NCBI GenBank assembly: GCA_002392945.1
Contig: DGHZ01000028.1
Coordinates: 1 to 20,116 of the forward strand
Origin: Caryophanales bacterium UBA3835
GTDB lineage: Bacteria > Bacillota_I > Bacilli_A > RFN20 > CAG-826
DNA length: 20,116 bases
Direction: 5' to 3'
Shown: piece by piece, positions 1 to 8,281 of the stretch
How positions within the stretch are numbered: position 1 is the first letter of the stretch
Layout of the letters: every line of letters starts with the position of its first letter
Translations under genes and position numbers: made by a program
Notes under the pieces: model-generated
What the model saw: the letters and a program-made list of their open reading frames with translations, nothing else
Databases searched by the model: none
Told to the model about the DNA's origin: nothing

Positions 1-1928
1 TCCAAAAGTTAAAAGAAAGAGGGAAATTTCCAGCAATTATCCACTGGGGTGGGGCCCACTTTGTGGTTCTTAATGGCTTTAGAGGTAATAAAGCTATTAT
101 TAATGACCCTGCTAAAGGATTGCTTAAAGTTGATTTAAAAACTTTTGATAAATTCTTTACCGGCATTTATATTGAAATAGTTCCTGGAAAAGACTTTGTT
201 CCTGGCGGAAAGAAGAAATCCATTCTCTCCTTTGCTAAAAAAAGACTTAAAGGGGCTACTGCTTTAATTGCTTTTTTTGCTATAACCACAATTATCTTTT
301 ATTTATTCACCATTATTAAACCGGTGATGTCTCAGGTCTTTGTGGATTATTTATTAGGTGGGAATAATCCTAGCTGGGTATTACCGTTTATCTATATAGT
401 TGGTGGTGTTGGTTTACTTGAAGTTATTGTTACTAGTGTACAAGCCATTTATAGCTATAAAATCAAAGGTAAATTAGATTTAATTGGCTCTACTACATAT
501 ATGTGGAGAATATTAAGATTGCCTATTGAATTCTTTTCCCAGAGAATGGTTGGGGATTTACAGTCTCGTCAATCAGAAAACGCCTCTATTGCGGAGACCT
601 TAGTGAATGTCTTTGCTCCACTTGCCTTTAATGCGATCATGATTGTCATTTATTTAGTAATCATGATTAATAAGAGTTGGATCTTGGCTTTGGTGGGTGT
701 CGCTACTGTGGTGCTTAATGCGTTTATATCTAAATATATTTCTAAAGTAAGAGTGAATATTTCTAGAGTTCAATCTAGAGATAACGCGAAATTATCAGCA
801 ATGACTTCTAAAGGTATTGAGATGATTGAAACCATTAAATCTAATGGAGCGGAACAAGCCTATTTTGATTCATGGAGTGAGGCTCAAGAAAACGTGGTAA
901 AAGGGAAGATAAAAATGGCAAAAACCAATCAAACCCTCGCTCTTTTACCGGCTTTTATTTCAATGCTTGCGAATTATTCAGTCTTAATTTTAGGTGTTTA
1001 TTACACAATTCAAAATCAATTCACTATCGGTTCTATTTTAGTATTTCAAGGCTTATTAGGAGCGTTTATGTCTCCTGCTATGACGATGATTAATAGCGGG
1101 CAAACTCTTCAAGAAATGCGAACCCAAATGGAGCGAGTGGATGATGTCTTAGAATATCCTTTAGACGAGAATGTTACTCGTCATATTGATATGGATGAAG
1201 TAAGCAAGATTAAAGGTAACTTAGTTCTAAAAGACTTAGTGTTTGGTTATTCAAGATTAGATAAACCGATCTTAGAAGGGTTTAATTTAGAAATCAAACA
1301 AGGTCAAAAAGTCGCGATTGTGGGCACTACTGGAAGCGGCAAATCTACATTATCAAAATTAATTTCTGGATTATATTCTCCTTGGTCTGGAGAAATTATT
1401 TTTAACGGCAAGAAGATGAATGAAATTGACCATGAAATCTTTACTTCTTCAATCGCAGTTGTTGATCAAGACATTACTCTATTTGAAGATACAATTATGA
1501 ATAATGTGAAGATGTGGGATGAATCGATTGAAGATTACGAAGTAATTATGGCATGTAATGACGCGCAGATTCATAAACAAATTATGTCTAGAGAAGGCGG
1601 ATATAACGCTCCTGTACTTGAAGGAGGTAAAAACTTCTCTGGAGGAGAAAAACAAAGATTAGAAATTGCTAGATCTTTAGCAGCGGATCCAAGCATCATC
1701 ATTTTAGATGAGGCCACTAGTGCTCTAGACGCTAAAACCGAATATGAAGTAGTAAAAGCTATTAAAGCTAGAGGTATTACTACAATTGTTATTGCGCATA
1801 GATTATCAACTATTAGAGACGCTGATTTAATTGTCGTGTTACAAAAAGGACATATCGTGGAGCAAGGTAATCATGATGAACTGATGAAATTAAAAGGTTC
1901 ATATTATGATCTTGTTACAAATGAATAG
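1..1928 (+). CDS. NHLM-type bacteriocin/RiPP exporter: C39 peptidase-permease-ATPase (5' end missing)
   Basis: The reading frame is already open at base 3, so the gene starts before the window; the GTG at 63 is internal. What remains is the end of a C39 double-glycine peptidase domain: FPAIIHW...HFVVLNG, with the catalytic His at 57-59 and the NDPAKG Asp at 105-107. The catalytic Cys would lie upstream. A six-helix ABC permease follows (about 240-1100), then a complete ATPase: Walker A GTTGSGKST at 1323-1349, signature FSGGE at 1635-1649, Walker B IIILDE at 1695-1712 and H-loop His at 1797-1799. Members of this family cleave the leader from a peptide and export the core across the membrane. 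The next gene is its usual partner, which points to the NHLM (NHLP-leader) subtype rather than a stand-alone lantibiotic or pediocin exporter. The subtype assignment rests on that pairing and on recall of the family. Confidence 0.85.
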   Translation, partial: QKLKERGKFPAIIHWGGAHFVVLNGFRGNKAIINDPAKGLLKVDLKTFDKFFTGIYIEIVPGKDFVPGGKKKSILSFAKKRLKGATALIAFFAITTIIFYLFTIIKPVMSQVFVDYLLGGNNPSWVLPFIYIVGGVGLLEVIVTSVQAIYSYKIKGKLDLIGSTTYMWRILRLPIEFFSQRMVGDLQSRQSENASIAETLVNVFAPLAFNAIMIVIYLVIMINKSWILALVGVATVVLNAFISKYISKVRVNISRVQSRDNAKLSAMTSKGIEMIETIKSNGAEQAYFDSWSEAQENVVKGKIKMAKTNQTLALLPAFISMLANYSVLILGVYYTIQNQFTIGSILVFQGLLGAFMSPAMTMINSGQTLQEMRTQMERVDDVLEYPLDENVTRHIDMDEVSKIKGNLVLKDLVFGYSRLDKPILEGFNLEIKQGQKVAIVGTTGSGKSTLSKLISGLYSPWSGEIIFNGKKMNEIDHEIFTSSIAVVDQDITLFEDTIMNNVKMWDESIEDYEVIMACNDAQIHKQIMSREGGYNAPVLEGGKNFSGGEKQRLEIARSLAADPSIIILDEATSALDAKTEYEVVKAIKARGITTIVIAHRLSTIRDADLIVVLQKGHIVEQGNHDELMKLKGSYYDLVTNE

Positions 1929-1940
1929 GAAGGAGTAAGA

Positions 1941-4121
1941 ATGGGCTGGTTTGAAGAGCAAGTGAAAAAAAGAAAAAAGCTCGATGAAATGACCTTCGAG
2001 GAATCTTTCCTTTCCCTTGCCGGAATTAGAAACGAAAAACAAAAAGATCTTTCTGATGAAGCAGTAAGAGATAATTTTGTTATTTCGCAAATTCTTTCTT
2101 ATTTCCATCATCAGATGATTAATATTCCAAGTAATATTGATAACTTTAAAGACAAACTTACTTATACGTTAAGTCAATTTGATATTGAATATCGTAAAGT
2201 GGAACTTAACGAAAATTATGTGGGTGACCCTAACGCTCCATTATTAATGTTTACCATTGTTAATGATATTCCAGTCGTCTTATTCCCTCAAGGGAAAGAC
2301 AAATATGCTTATGTTAATTATCATACTGGTAAGAAAGTCACAATTAATGCTTCTTTAGTAAATAAGTTAGAGATTGAAGCTTATAGCTTCTATCGTCCTT
2401 TACCAAGTAAAAAAGTATCAATAAAAGAATATTTCAAATATATTACTAAGTCGGTTAGACCATTAGATATTATTTTATTAGTGCTTTTTGCTGCTGGTGT
2501 TTCTGGAGTAGGAATGTTACTTCCTTATTTAACTAGAATTTTAACTGGTCAAGTGGCCGCTAACAAAGATATCCATCAATTTATATATATTTCTATATAT
2601 GTAGTTGCTACTGCTACTGGATTATTACTAATGAGAGCAATCCAAAACTTTGTTAATTCACGCATATCAATAAAGATTGAAAAAGCGGTTATAGCGGCGA
2701 CAATGATGAGGGTGTTGTCTTTACCGGCTTCATTCTTTAAAAAATATAATACTGGTGAACTTACCGCTAGATTTGCTAGTGTTCCTAGACTTGCCTCCAT
2801 CATTATTAACGGCATCTTTATTACTTTGGTATCCGTTGTTATGTCTTTAGCCTATTTAGTGCAAATGGTGGGCTTTGCTCCAAGCCTTATTCTTCCAGTT
2901 ATTTTAATTCTTTTAGTCTCCACAGTATTTTCTATTTCTATTTCTTTACTTCAAAGGAAATACCAAAAGAAACAATTAGAACTATCTTCTAAAGAAGCTG
3001 GTGTAACTTATGAATTAATTAATGGTATTCAAAAGATTAGGTTAGCGGGTTCAGAAAAACGTGTATTTGCTAAGTGGGCTAATTCATATGCTAGATCTGC
3101 AAAAGTTATTTATCATCCACCTCTAATTTTAAGACTCGCTCCTGCCATTAATTTATTAATTACTTTGCTCGGTAATATCGTTTTATATTATGTTTCTATT
3201 AGATACAATATCGATGTTGGTAGCTATATGGCCTTTACTACGAGCTATGGCGTTCTTTCTGGAGCTTTTGCCTCAGTGGTAGAGATGGTGGGAGTAATAT
3301 TCACTATTCAGCCAGTTTACAATATGGCGCGTCCAATTTTAGAAAGTGAAATTGAAAATACACAAAATAAGAAAGTTGTAAATTCGATTTCTGGAAATAT
3401 TAAAGTTGAAAATGTTTCCTTTAGATACACTGATACTGGTCCACTTATTGTTAATAACCTTTCTTTAGAAATTAAAGAAGGTGATTATATCGCTATTGTG
3501 GGTCAAACGGGATGCGGAAAATCTACTTTAGTTAGACTTCTATTAGGATTTGAGAAACCTTTAGAAGGTAAAGTTTTATATGACGATATGGATATTGAAG
3601 AATTAGATACTTCTTCTTTAAGAAGAAATATTGGTACTGTGATGCAAAATGGATCTTTATTCCATGCGGATATTTATTCTAACATCATCATTTCTTGTCC
3701 TTCTATGAGTGAAGAAGATGCTTGGGCGGCTGCAGAAATCGCTAATATCGCTGATGATATTAGAGAAATGCCTATGGGCATGAAAACTGTAATTTCAGAA
3801 GGTCAAGGTGGAATCTCTGGAGGACAAAAACAAAGAATCATGATTGCTAGAGCCATCGTCCATAAACCTAAGGTCTTAATCTTTGATGAAGCTACAAGTG
3901 CGCTTGATAACAAGACTCAAAAAAGTATTTCTGAGTCCATTAATAAATTAAAATGTACTAGAATTGTTATTGCTCACCGTTTATCTACAATTCAAAATGC
4001 TGATAGAATTATTATGCTAGAAGGTGGCAAAATTATTGAAGATGGTAATTATCAACAATTAATTGATAAAAAAGGAAAATTTGCAGAATTAGTCGATAGA
4101 CAACGACTAGATAATAAATAA
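1941..4121 (+). CDS. NHLM-type bacteriocin exporter, second permease/ATPase subunit
   Basis: This 726-residue half-transporter fits the second ABC protein of NHLM systems. Residues 1-165 form an N-terminal domain that resembles a C39-like fold by position. It ends in the YRPLP motif (151-155) that precedes the membrane domain in this family, and I see no Cys/His/Asp peptidase triad, so it is probably non-catalytic. Hydrophobic helices lie at about 173-196, 214-234, 291-330, 395-420 and 428-459. The ATPase is complete: Walker A GQTGCGKST 521-529, signature ISGGQ 625-629, Walker B VLIFDE 645-650, and IVIAHRLS near the end. The ATG at 1941 follows AGGAG (1931-1935) and lies 12 bases after the upstream stop, so the two exporters are co-expressed and probably form a heterodimer. 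The leader-binding role of the N-terminal domain is inferred. Confidence 0.85.
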   Translation: MGWFEEQVKKRKKLDEMTFEESFLSLAGIRNEKQKDLSDEAVRDNFVISQILSYFHHQMINIPSNIDNFKDKLTYTLSQFDIEYRKVELNENYVGDPNAPLLMFTIVNDIPVVLFPQGKDKYAYVNYHTGKKVTINASLVNKLEIEAYSFYRPLPSKKVSIKEYFKYITKSVRPLDIILLVLFAAGVSGVGMLLPYLTRILTGQVAANKDIHQFIYISIYVVATATGLLLMRAIQNFVNSRISIKIEKAVIAATMMRVLSLPASFFKKYNTGELTARFASVPRLASIIINGIFITLVSVVMSLAYLVQMVGFAPSLILPVILILLVSTVFSISISLLQRKYQKKQLELSSKEAGVTYELINGIQKIRLAGSEKRVFAKWANSYARSAKVIYHPPLILRLAPAINLLITLLGNIVLYYVSIRYNIDVGSYMAFTTSYGVLSGAFASVVEMVGVIFTIQPVYNMARPILESEIENTQNKKVVNSISGNIKVENVSFRYTDTGPLIVNNLSLEIKEGDYIAIVGQTGCGKSTLVRLLLGFEKPLEGKVLYDDMDIEELDTSSLRRNIGTVMQNGSLFHADIYSNIIISCPSMSEEDAWAAAEIANIADDIREMPMGMKTVISEGQGGISGGQKQRIMIARAIVHKPKVLIFDEATSALDNKTQKSISESINKLKCTRIVIAHRLSTIQNADRIIMLEGGKIIEDGNYQQLIDKKGKFAELVDRQRLDNK

Positions 4122-4138
4122 ATTACGGAGGAAACCAT

Positions 4139-4432
4139 ATGAAACACGTTATTGAAAACGAAACACTTGTGATTTCTTTAGAAGGGGAGCTCAACTCTTA
4201 TAATTCTGAAGAAGTAGAAAGAGAAATTGATGCGATTGTCTCTAAAAAAGGCTTTAAGGCAATTAAACTTGATTTAGCAGAATTACGTTATATCTCTTCA
4301 GCAGGACTTAGAATTATTGTTAGATTAAAACAACAATATGATGACACTACTTTAGTGAATGTTCCTAAAGGAGTTTATGACATTTTTGAAATGGTTGGAT
4401 TCACCAACTTATTTACCATTGAAAGAATTTAA
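4139..4432 (+). CDS. STAS-domain anti-sigma-factor-antagonist-like protein
   Basis: A single STAS domain of 97 residues, the usual size for SpoIIAA/RsbV-type proteins. The phosphorylation-site motif YISSAGLR is intact, with candidate phospho-acceptors Ser53 and Ser54. In this family the unphosphorylated form binds a partner (classically an RsbW/SpoIIAB kinase), and phosphorylation releases it. A strong ribosome binding site (GGAGG, 4127-4131) lies 7 bases before the ATG, the best in the operon, which may give a higher level of this small switch protein than of its neighbours. By hand alignment about half of its residues match the STAS domain at the start of the next gene, which suggests a local duplication. 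The likely modifying enzymes are the phosphatase and HATPase domains of the gene starting at 5597. No sigma factor is nearby, so the switched target is unknown. Confidence 0.85.
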   Translation: MKHVIENETLVISLEGELNSYNSEEVEREIDAIVSKKGFKAIKLDLAELRYISSAGLRIIVRLKQQYDDTTLVNVPKGVYDIFEMVGFTNLFTIERI

Positions 4433-4439
4433 TTAGATT

Positions 4440-5594
4440 ATGGAATACAAGTTAGAAAAAGATGTTTTAACCATCTCTATTGAAGGTGAATTAAATTCCG
4501 TTAATTCGGAAAGTGTTGGAGAAGAGATTGATAAAATTATTGGAAATAATTCTTTTAAGAGCCTTATTTTAGATTTCGATAAAGTTACTTATATTTCTAG
4601 TGCCGGCTTAAGAGTCATTCTTAGATTAAAACAACGTTATAACGATTTCTCTGTGATTAATGCTTCTTTAGAAGTATATGATGTTTTCCAAATGACTGGC
4701 TTTACCAGCATGATGACTATTAAAAAAGCACTTAGAAAAATTGATTTATCAGGTGCAGAAATTATCGGAGATGGTTTCTTCTCTACAGTCTATAGATTAA
4801 ACAAGGACACAATTGTTAAGGTGTTTAACCGCACTAGTGATGCTGATCAAATTGAAAGAGAACTACGCTTGGCTAAAGAAGCGTTTGTGTTAGGTGTTCC
4901 TACCGCAATTTCTTTTGATGTCGTTAAAGTAGGCGATAAGATGGGTGTTTGTTTTGAAATGCTCGACTGTATGTCTTTAAAGAATGCTTTATTAACTCAA
5001 AAGGGTAAATACAAAGAGTATTTAGAAAAATATGCTTCCTTATTAAAGAAAATAAACACCACTGAATGTTTTAATCCAATGATTCCGGATATTAAAAAGA
5101 AATCATTAGAAAAAGTTGAGGCTATTAAGCCATACTTAGAAGAAAAATATTATTTAAAAGCGAAAGCCTTAATGGAATCTATTCCTGAGAGAAAAACATT
5201 TGTTCATGGAGATTGCCATTTCAAAAACATTATGGTGCAAGGTGATGAACTTTTATTAATTGATATGGATACTTTATCAGTTGGCCATCCAATCTTTGAA
5301 CTAGCGGCAATTTACGCACCATATTGTGCGTTTAACGAAGATGATCCAGGCAATAGTGAAAGATTTTTCGGAATTAGTGATGAGGAAGGAAGAAAATTAT
5401 ATAACGAAACTATTAATCTATATTTTGGAAAAGATGACCCAGTTATTAAAGATAAGATTAAAGTTGTTGCCTATATCCATATGGTGTGGTGGAACCGCAC
5501 CAATGAGCCTAATAATAACGTTAGACTAGAAGGCTGTCGCAGTCGTTTATATGCTCTATTAGATAAAATAGACGACTTAGATATTGGTATTTAA
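4440..5594 (+). CDS. STAS domain fused to an APH-type small-molecule kinase
   Basis: Residues 1-97 are a STAS domain with YISSAGLR (Ser53/Ser54), closely resembling the preceding protein. From about residue 104 the chain becomes a phosphotransferase of the aminoglycoside phosphotransferase/choline kinase fold. It has a glycine-rich loop around 110-118 (GDGFFSTVY), an ATP-binding Lys127 (IVKV), the catalytic HGDCHFKN loop at 256-263 and the metal-binding IDMD at 274-277 (Asp275/Asp277). All the usual catalytic residues are present, so it should be active. The kinase part resembles the TIGR02172 (Fibrobacter paralogous) APH-like family as I recall it; its substrate is unknown. The ATG is 7 bases after the previous stop and has no clear ribosome binding site, so translational coupling is likely. 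Resistance to aminoglycosides should not be inferred. The domain order suggests a kinase whose activity or location is controlled by the STAS switch. Confidence 0.8.
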   Translation: MEYKLEKDVLTISIEGELNSVNSESVGEEIDKIIGNNSFKSLILDFDKVTYISSAGLRVILRLKQRYNDFSVINASLEVYDVFQMTGFTSMMTIKKALRKIDLSGAEIIGDGFFSTVYRLNKDTIVKVFNRTSDADQIERELRLAKEAFVLGVPTAISFDVVKVGDKMGVCFEMLDCMSLKNALLTQKGKYKEYLEKYASLLKKINTTECFNPMIPDIKKKSLEKVEAIKPYLEEKYYLKAKALMESIPERKTFVHGDCHFKNIMVQGDELLLIDMDTLSVGHPIFELAAIYAPYCAFNEDDPGNSERFFGISDEEGRKLYNETINLYFGKDDPVIKDKIKVVAYIHMVWWNRTNEPNNNVRLEGCRSRLYALLDKIDDLDIGI

Positions 5595-5596
5595 TT

Positions 5597-7462
5597 ATGG
5601 CTATCAGAGATAAAAATTATCAACAAGCATATTACGATAATGAAGCTGATGCTAATAAACAGATGTCATATGTTAATGCGGCAGCTGGTGCTTTAGCAAT
5701 TGTTATCTGGATTTTATATCTCACTAAGGTATTTACAATCCCTGATCACTTTTACATCTTCATCGCTGTTTTATTTCCGATAATTGCGGTAATAATGTTT
5801 ATCCCACTTTTCTTTGTTAAAACAGACAAGATAAGAAAACCCGGTTATAAATATTTCATCTTGTTTTCCCTTTTAGCAGTCATCGCTGCTTTAAATATTT
5901 CTATTCCTAAACATAGTATTCTTTTTTGGCCGTTTGCGATTTTAATTGCGAATCACTATTATAACCCTACTATCGGAAGAGTTATTTATATAGTTTCTTT
6001 AATTTTAATGCTGATTTGCATGTATTTAGGAATGTTTTTCGGTGAATTTGATGAGAATTTATTTGGTGGTGGTGTGATTATGCCGGACGGCACAATTGGA
6101 ACTGTTGAAACCTTTGGAGAGAGGTGGCAATTGCTCCATGATAAGATGCTAGCTGGTGAGAATCGATATCTAAAAGTTTTTATCTTCTACTACTTCCCAA
6201 GAGCGATGATTGTTACATTATTCTTTATGGTTTCTAACCTATTAAATAGAAGAACATATAAATTATTAGATAAGGAAATTAAGGTCCACGATGAGCAAGA
6301 AAAAGCAAAAACTGAGCTTGGTGTTGCTAAAGAAATTCAGCTTAACACCTTACCTGATGGCATTCTTGACTCGAAAGATATAGAAATTGTTGGTGAACTT
6401 AAAGCCGCTAAAGAAGTTGGTGGTGATTTATATGATTATCTAGAGATTGATGAAGATCATGTTGCCGCCTTAATTGGTGATGTTTCTGGAAAAGGAGTGC
6501 CAGCAGCGATGTTTATGATGAAGACCATTACTTCATTTAGAGATTTCGCCTCTCCTAAAAAGAATCCTTCTCAAATTTTAAAAGAAGTGAACCTTGCTAT
6601 ACATAAAGGAAACAAGAAAAGCATGTTTGTTACTTGTTTTTTAGCAATTTTAAATAGAAAAACAGGTCATTTAGTATATGCGAATGCAGGTCACAATCCA
6701 CCAATTGTGGGAAGTAACCGTAATTATCGCTATTTAAAGTGTAATCCAGGATTTTTATTAGGTTGCTTTGATGACGCATTTATCCAAGATGAAGAGATTT
6801 ATTTGAAACCTGGAGAAAGTTTGACTTTATATACTGATGGCATTACTGAAGCAAGAAACAAGAGTGGCGATTTCTTTGGTGAGGAAAGACTATTAGAAGT
6901 ATTTAATAAACGTGAATACACATGCACGATTGAACTTCATCATTCTATTAAAGATGAAATTGCAACATTTGTTAAAGATGCACCGCAAAGTGATGATATC
7001 ACTTTTGTTACTTTAAGATATCAAGGTGGAAAATATTCATTTGAAGAAAAATTCTTTGACGCTAAAAAAGAAAACATTAAGGATATGCTTGAACTAATTA
7101 ATAACTTTGGAGAAAAGCATCATTTCCCAGAAGAATTTAAGAATAAATTAGTAATCGTTGGTGATGAATTATTCTCTAACATTATTATTCATGGATATGA
7201 AAATAAAGGTGGAGATATTTATGTGCGTTTATTATTCAACATAGATAAAAATGAGTTTGTTCTTACTGTTATTGATAGAGCAATACCATTTAATCAACTT
7301 GAAGTTAATAATCCAGAAGTTGGTAGTGATGCTAAAGCTCAATCAATCGGTGGACTTGGCATTATGATTGTTAAAAAGATCATGACTGAATACGCCTATG
7401 ATAGAATTAACGATAAGAACATATTAGTTCTTAAAAAGAGCTTTGATAAAGCTACTGAATAA
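5597..7462 (+). CDS. Membrane-bound PP2C (SpoIIE/RsbU-type) phosphatase with C-terminal RsbW-like HATPase domain
   Basis: The 621-residue protein has about six membrane helices (roughly 28-44, 50-74, 85-101, 106-120, 127-148, 192-216) that could act as a sensor. A short helical linker (ELGVAKEIQLNTLP, 240-253) of the type seen in RsbU follows. The PP2C phosphatase carries metal-binding acidic motifs GGDLYD (275-280), GDVSGKG (294-300), YTDGITE (412-418) and DDIT (466-469). From about 485 to the end is a GHKL ATPase of the anti-sigma kinase class: N box ELFSN (524-528), a D-box DRAIPF (560-565) in which the usual Gly is Ala, and GGLGI (585-589). It thus joins the two opposing enzymes of a partner switch in one chain, and the two STAS proteins just upstream are obvious substrates. 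The ATG is 2 bases after the previous stop, with no ribosome binding site. A terminator follows, making this the last gene of the operon. Confidence 0.85.
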   Translation: MAIRDKNYQQAYYDNEADANKQMSYVNAAAGALAIVIWILYLTKVFTIPDHFYIFIAVLFPIIAVIMFIPLFFVKTDKIRKPGYKYFILFSLLAVIAALNISIPKHSILFWPFAILIANHYYNPTIGRVIYIVSLILMLICMYLGMFFGEFDENLFGGGVIMPDGTIGTVETFGERWQLLHDKMLAGENRYLKVFIFYYFPRAMIVTLFFMVSNLLNRRTYKLLDKEIKVHDEQEKAKTELGVAKEIQLNTLPDGILDSKDIEIVGELKAAKEVGGDLYDYLEIDEDHVAALIGDVSGKGVPAAMFMMKTITSFRDFASPKKNPSQILKEVNLAIHKGNKKSMFVTCFLAILNRKTGHLVYANAGHNPPIVGSNRNYRYLKCNPGFLLGCFDDAFIQDEEIYLKPGESLTLYTDGITEARNKSGDFFGEERLLEVFNKREYTCTIELHHSIKDEIATFVKDAPQSDDITFVTLRYQGGKYSFEEKFFDAKKENIKDMLELINNFGEKHHFPEEFKNKLVIVGDELFSNIIIHGYENKGGDIYVRLLFNIDKNEFVLTVIDRAIPFNQLEVNNPEVGSDAKAQSIGGLGIMIVKKIMTEYAYDRINDKNILVLKKSFDKATE

Positions 7463-7465
7463 CTA

Positions 7466-7505
7466 AAAGAAAGCATCCTATTTCTGTTAAGAGGATGCTT
7501 TTTTC
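7466..7505. terminator. Bidirectional intrinsic terminator between convergent genes
   Basis: A perfect 9-bp stem pairs AAGCATCCT (7471-7479) with AGGATGCTT (7492-7500), with a 12-base loop and T-rich tails on both strands (TTTTTTCTTT on the plus strand, TTTCTTTTAG on the minus strand). It ends the exporter/partner-switch operon and also serves the convergent gene. The minus-strand stop codon (7487-7489) sits in the loop, so one arm of the stem encodes that protein's last residues. Confidence 0.85.
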
Positions 7506-8281
7506 TTTACCACTAATTTATAAATTGAAGTTTCAACTAAGTAAGTGAGATAAGCTACTAGTCCAATAAGATGTAGGAACAATATCAGATAAACCGCGTA
7601 TCCTGCTTTTTCTTGCACAATATTTCCAATAGGAAGATTTGTGATTCTAGTTGGATTAATAAAGAACATATTAATAAAGTGAGGATAGAAACATACATTA
7701 ATGATAATAGCGATGCCAGCGGTAATTAAAAAAGCGATTAAAGTACGAAAAACAGTTTTAATAGAGATAGTTTTTCTATTATAGACATAGACAAATACAC
7801 CTAATATCACTTGAGTGCCGTGATGAATTAATGACTGGACATTAATAAACACTAAATTAGTCATGATCATGTCTGTATAAATACAGACCACTATACCCAT
7901 AGTTAAAGAAATTAAACACAAATATCCAACTGCAGTGTCTACAATCTTAGGATGTTTTTCTTTATCCACAAATAGAATAACAGGGATGAAATAATAAATC
8001 ATCGAGCAGATGGAAAATGGGAAATCTCTAACACTATATTCCCAGTATGAAGGACTTCCATAGTGGAATGACTTAATTAACTGTTTAAATAGTTCTAAGA
8101 CAAGTAGAATAATCCAGAATATTAACAATATTCTTTTATACACCTTTTCTTTCGTGTTTTTAAAATACAGCGAGATAAAAATAGTTAAACCAATAATTGG
8201 TATTAACATCACAAAATGGAACCAAGAGAATATCCCTGGAACTTCCATCTCGCCTTGTAAAAAATGTAAGAATTCTTCCAT
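7487..8281 (-). CDS. YwaF-like (TIGR02206-type) multi-pass membrane protein
   Basis: A 264-residue, strongly hydrophobic protein with about seven predicted membrane helices. The order of features recalls the YwaF family: an aromatic/His N-terminal helix (FSWFHF), a central FPFSIC segment where relatives have a PLHLC-like motif, and an IHHG motif on a later helix. The biochemical role of that family is not established. The ATG lies at 8279-8281 on the minus strand and has no Shine-Dalgarno sequence; a TATATT box lies only 14 bases upstream (see promoter entry). It converges on the exporter operon and diverges from the next gene, so it is its own transcription unit. The family assignment is moderate; that it is an integral membrane protein is certain. 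Confidence 0.65.
   Translation of the reverse strand: MEEFLHFLQGEMEVPGIFSWFHFVMLIPIIGLTIFISLYFKNTKEKVYKRILLIFWIILLVLELFKQLIKSFHYGSPSYWEYSVRDFPFSICSMIYYFIPVILFVDKEKHPKIVDTAVGYLCLISLTMGIVVCIYTDMIMTNLVFINVQSLIHHGTQVILGVFVYVYNRKTISIKTVFRTLIAFLITAGIAIIINVCFYPHFINMFFINPTRITNLPIGNIVQEKAGYAVYLILFLHLIGLVAYLTYLVETSIYKLVVKKKASS

Noticed and set aside
2576..2815. Minus-strand 79-codon frame inside the second exporter gene.
   Set aside because: It lies wholly within a strongly supported coding region on the other strand and shows no family signature.
4440..5594. Aminoglycoside resistance gene.
   Set aside because: The APH fold also covers choline, homoserine and other kinases; the STAS fusion and context do not point to drug resistance.
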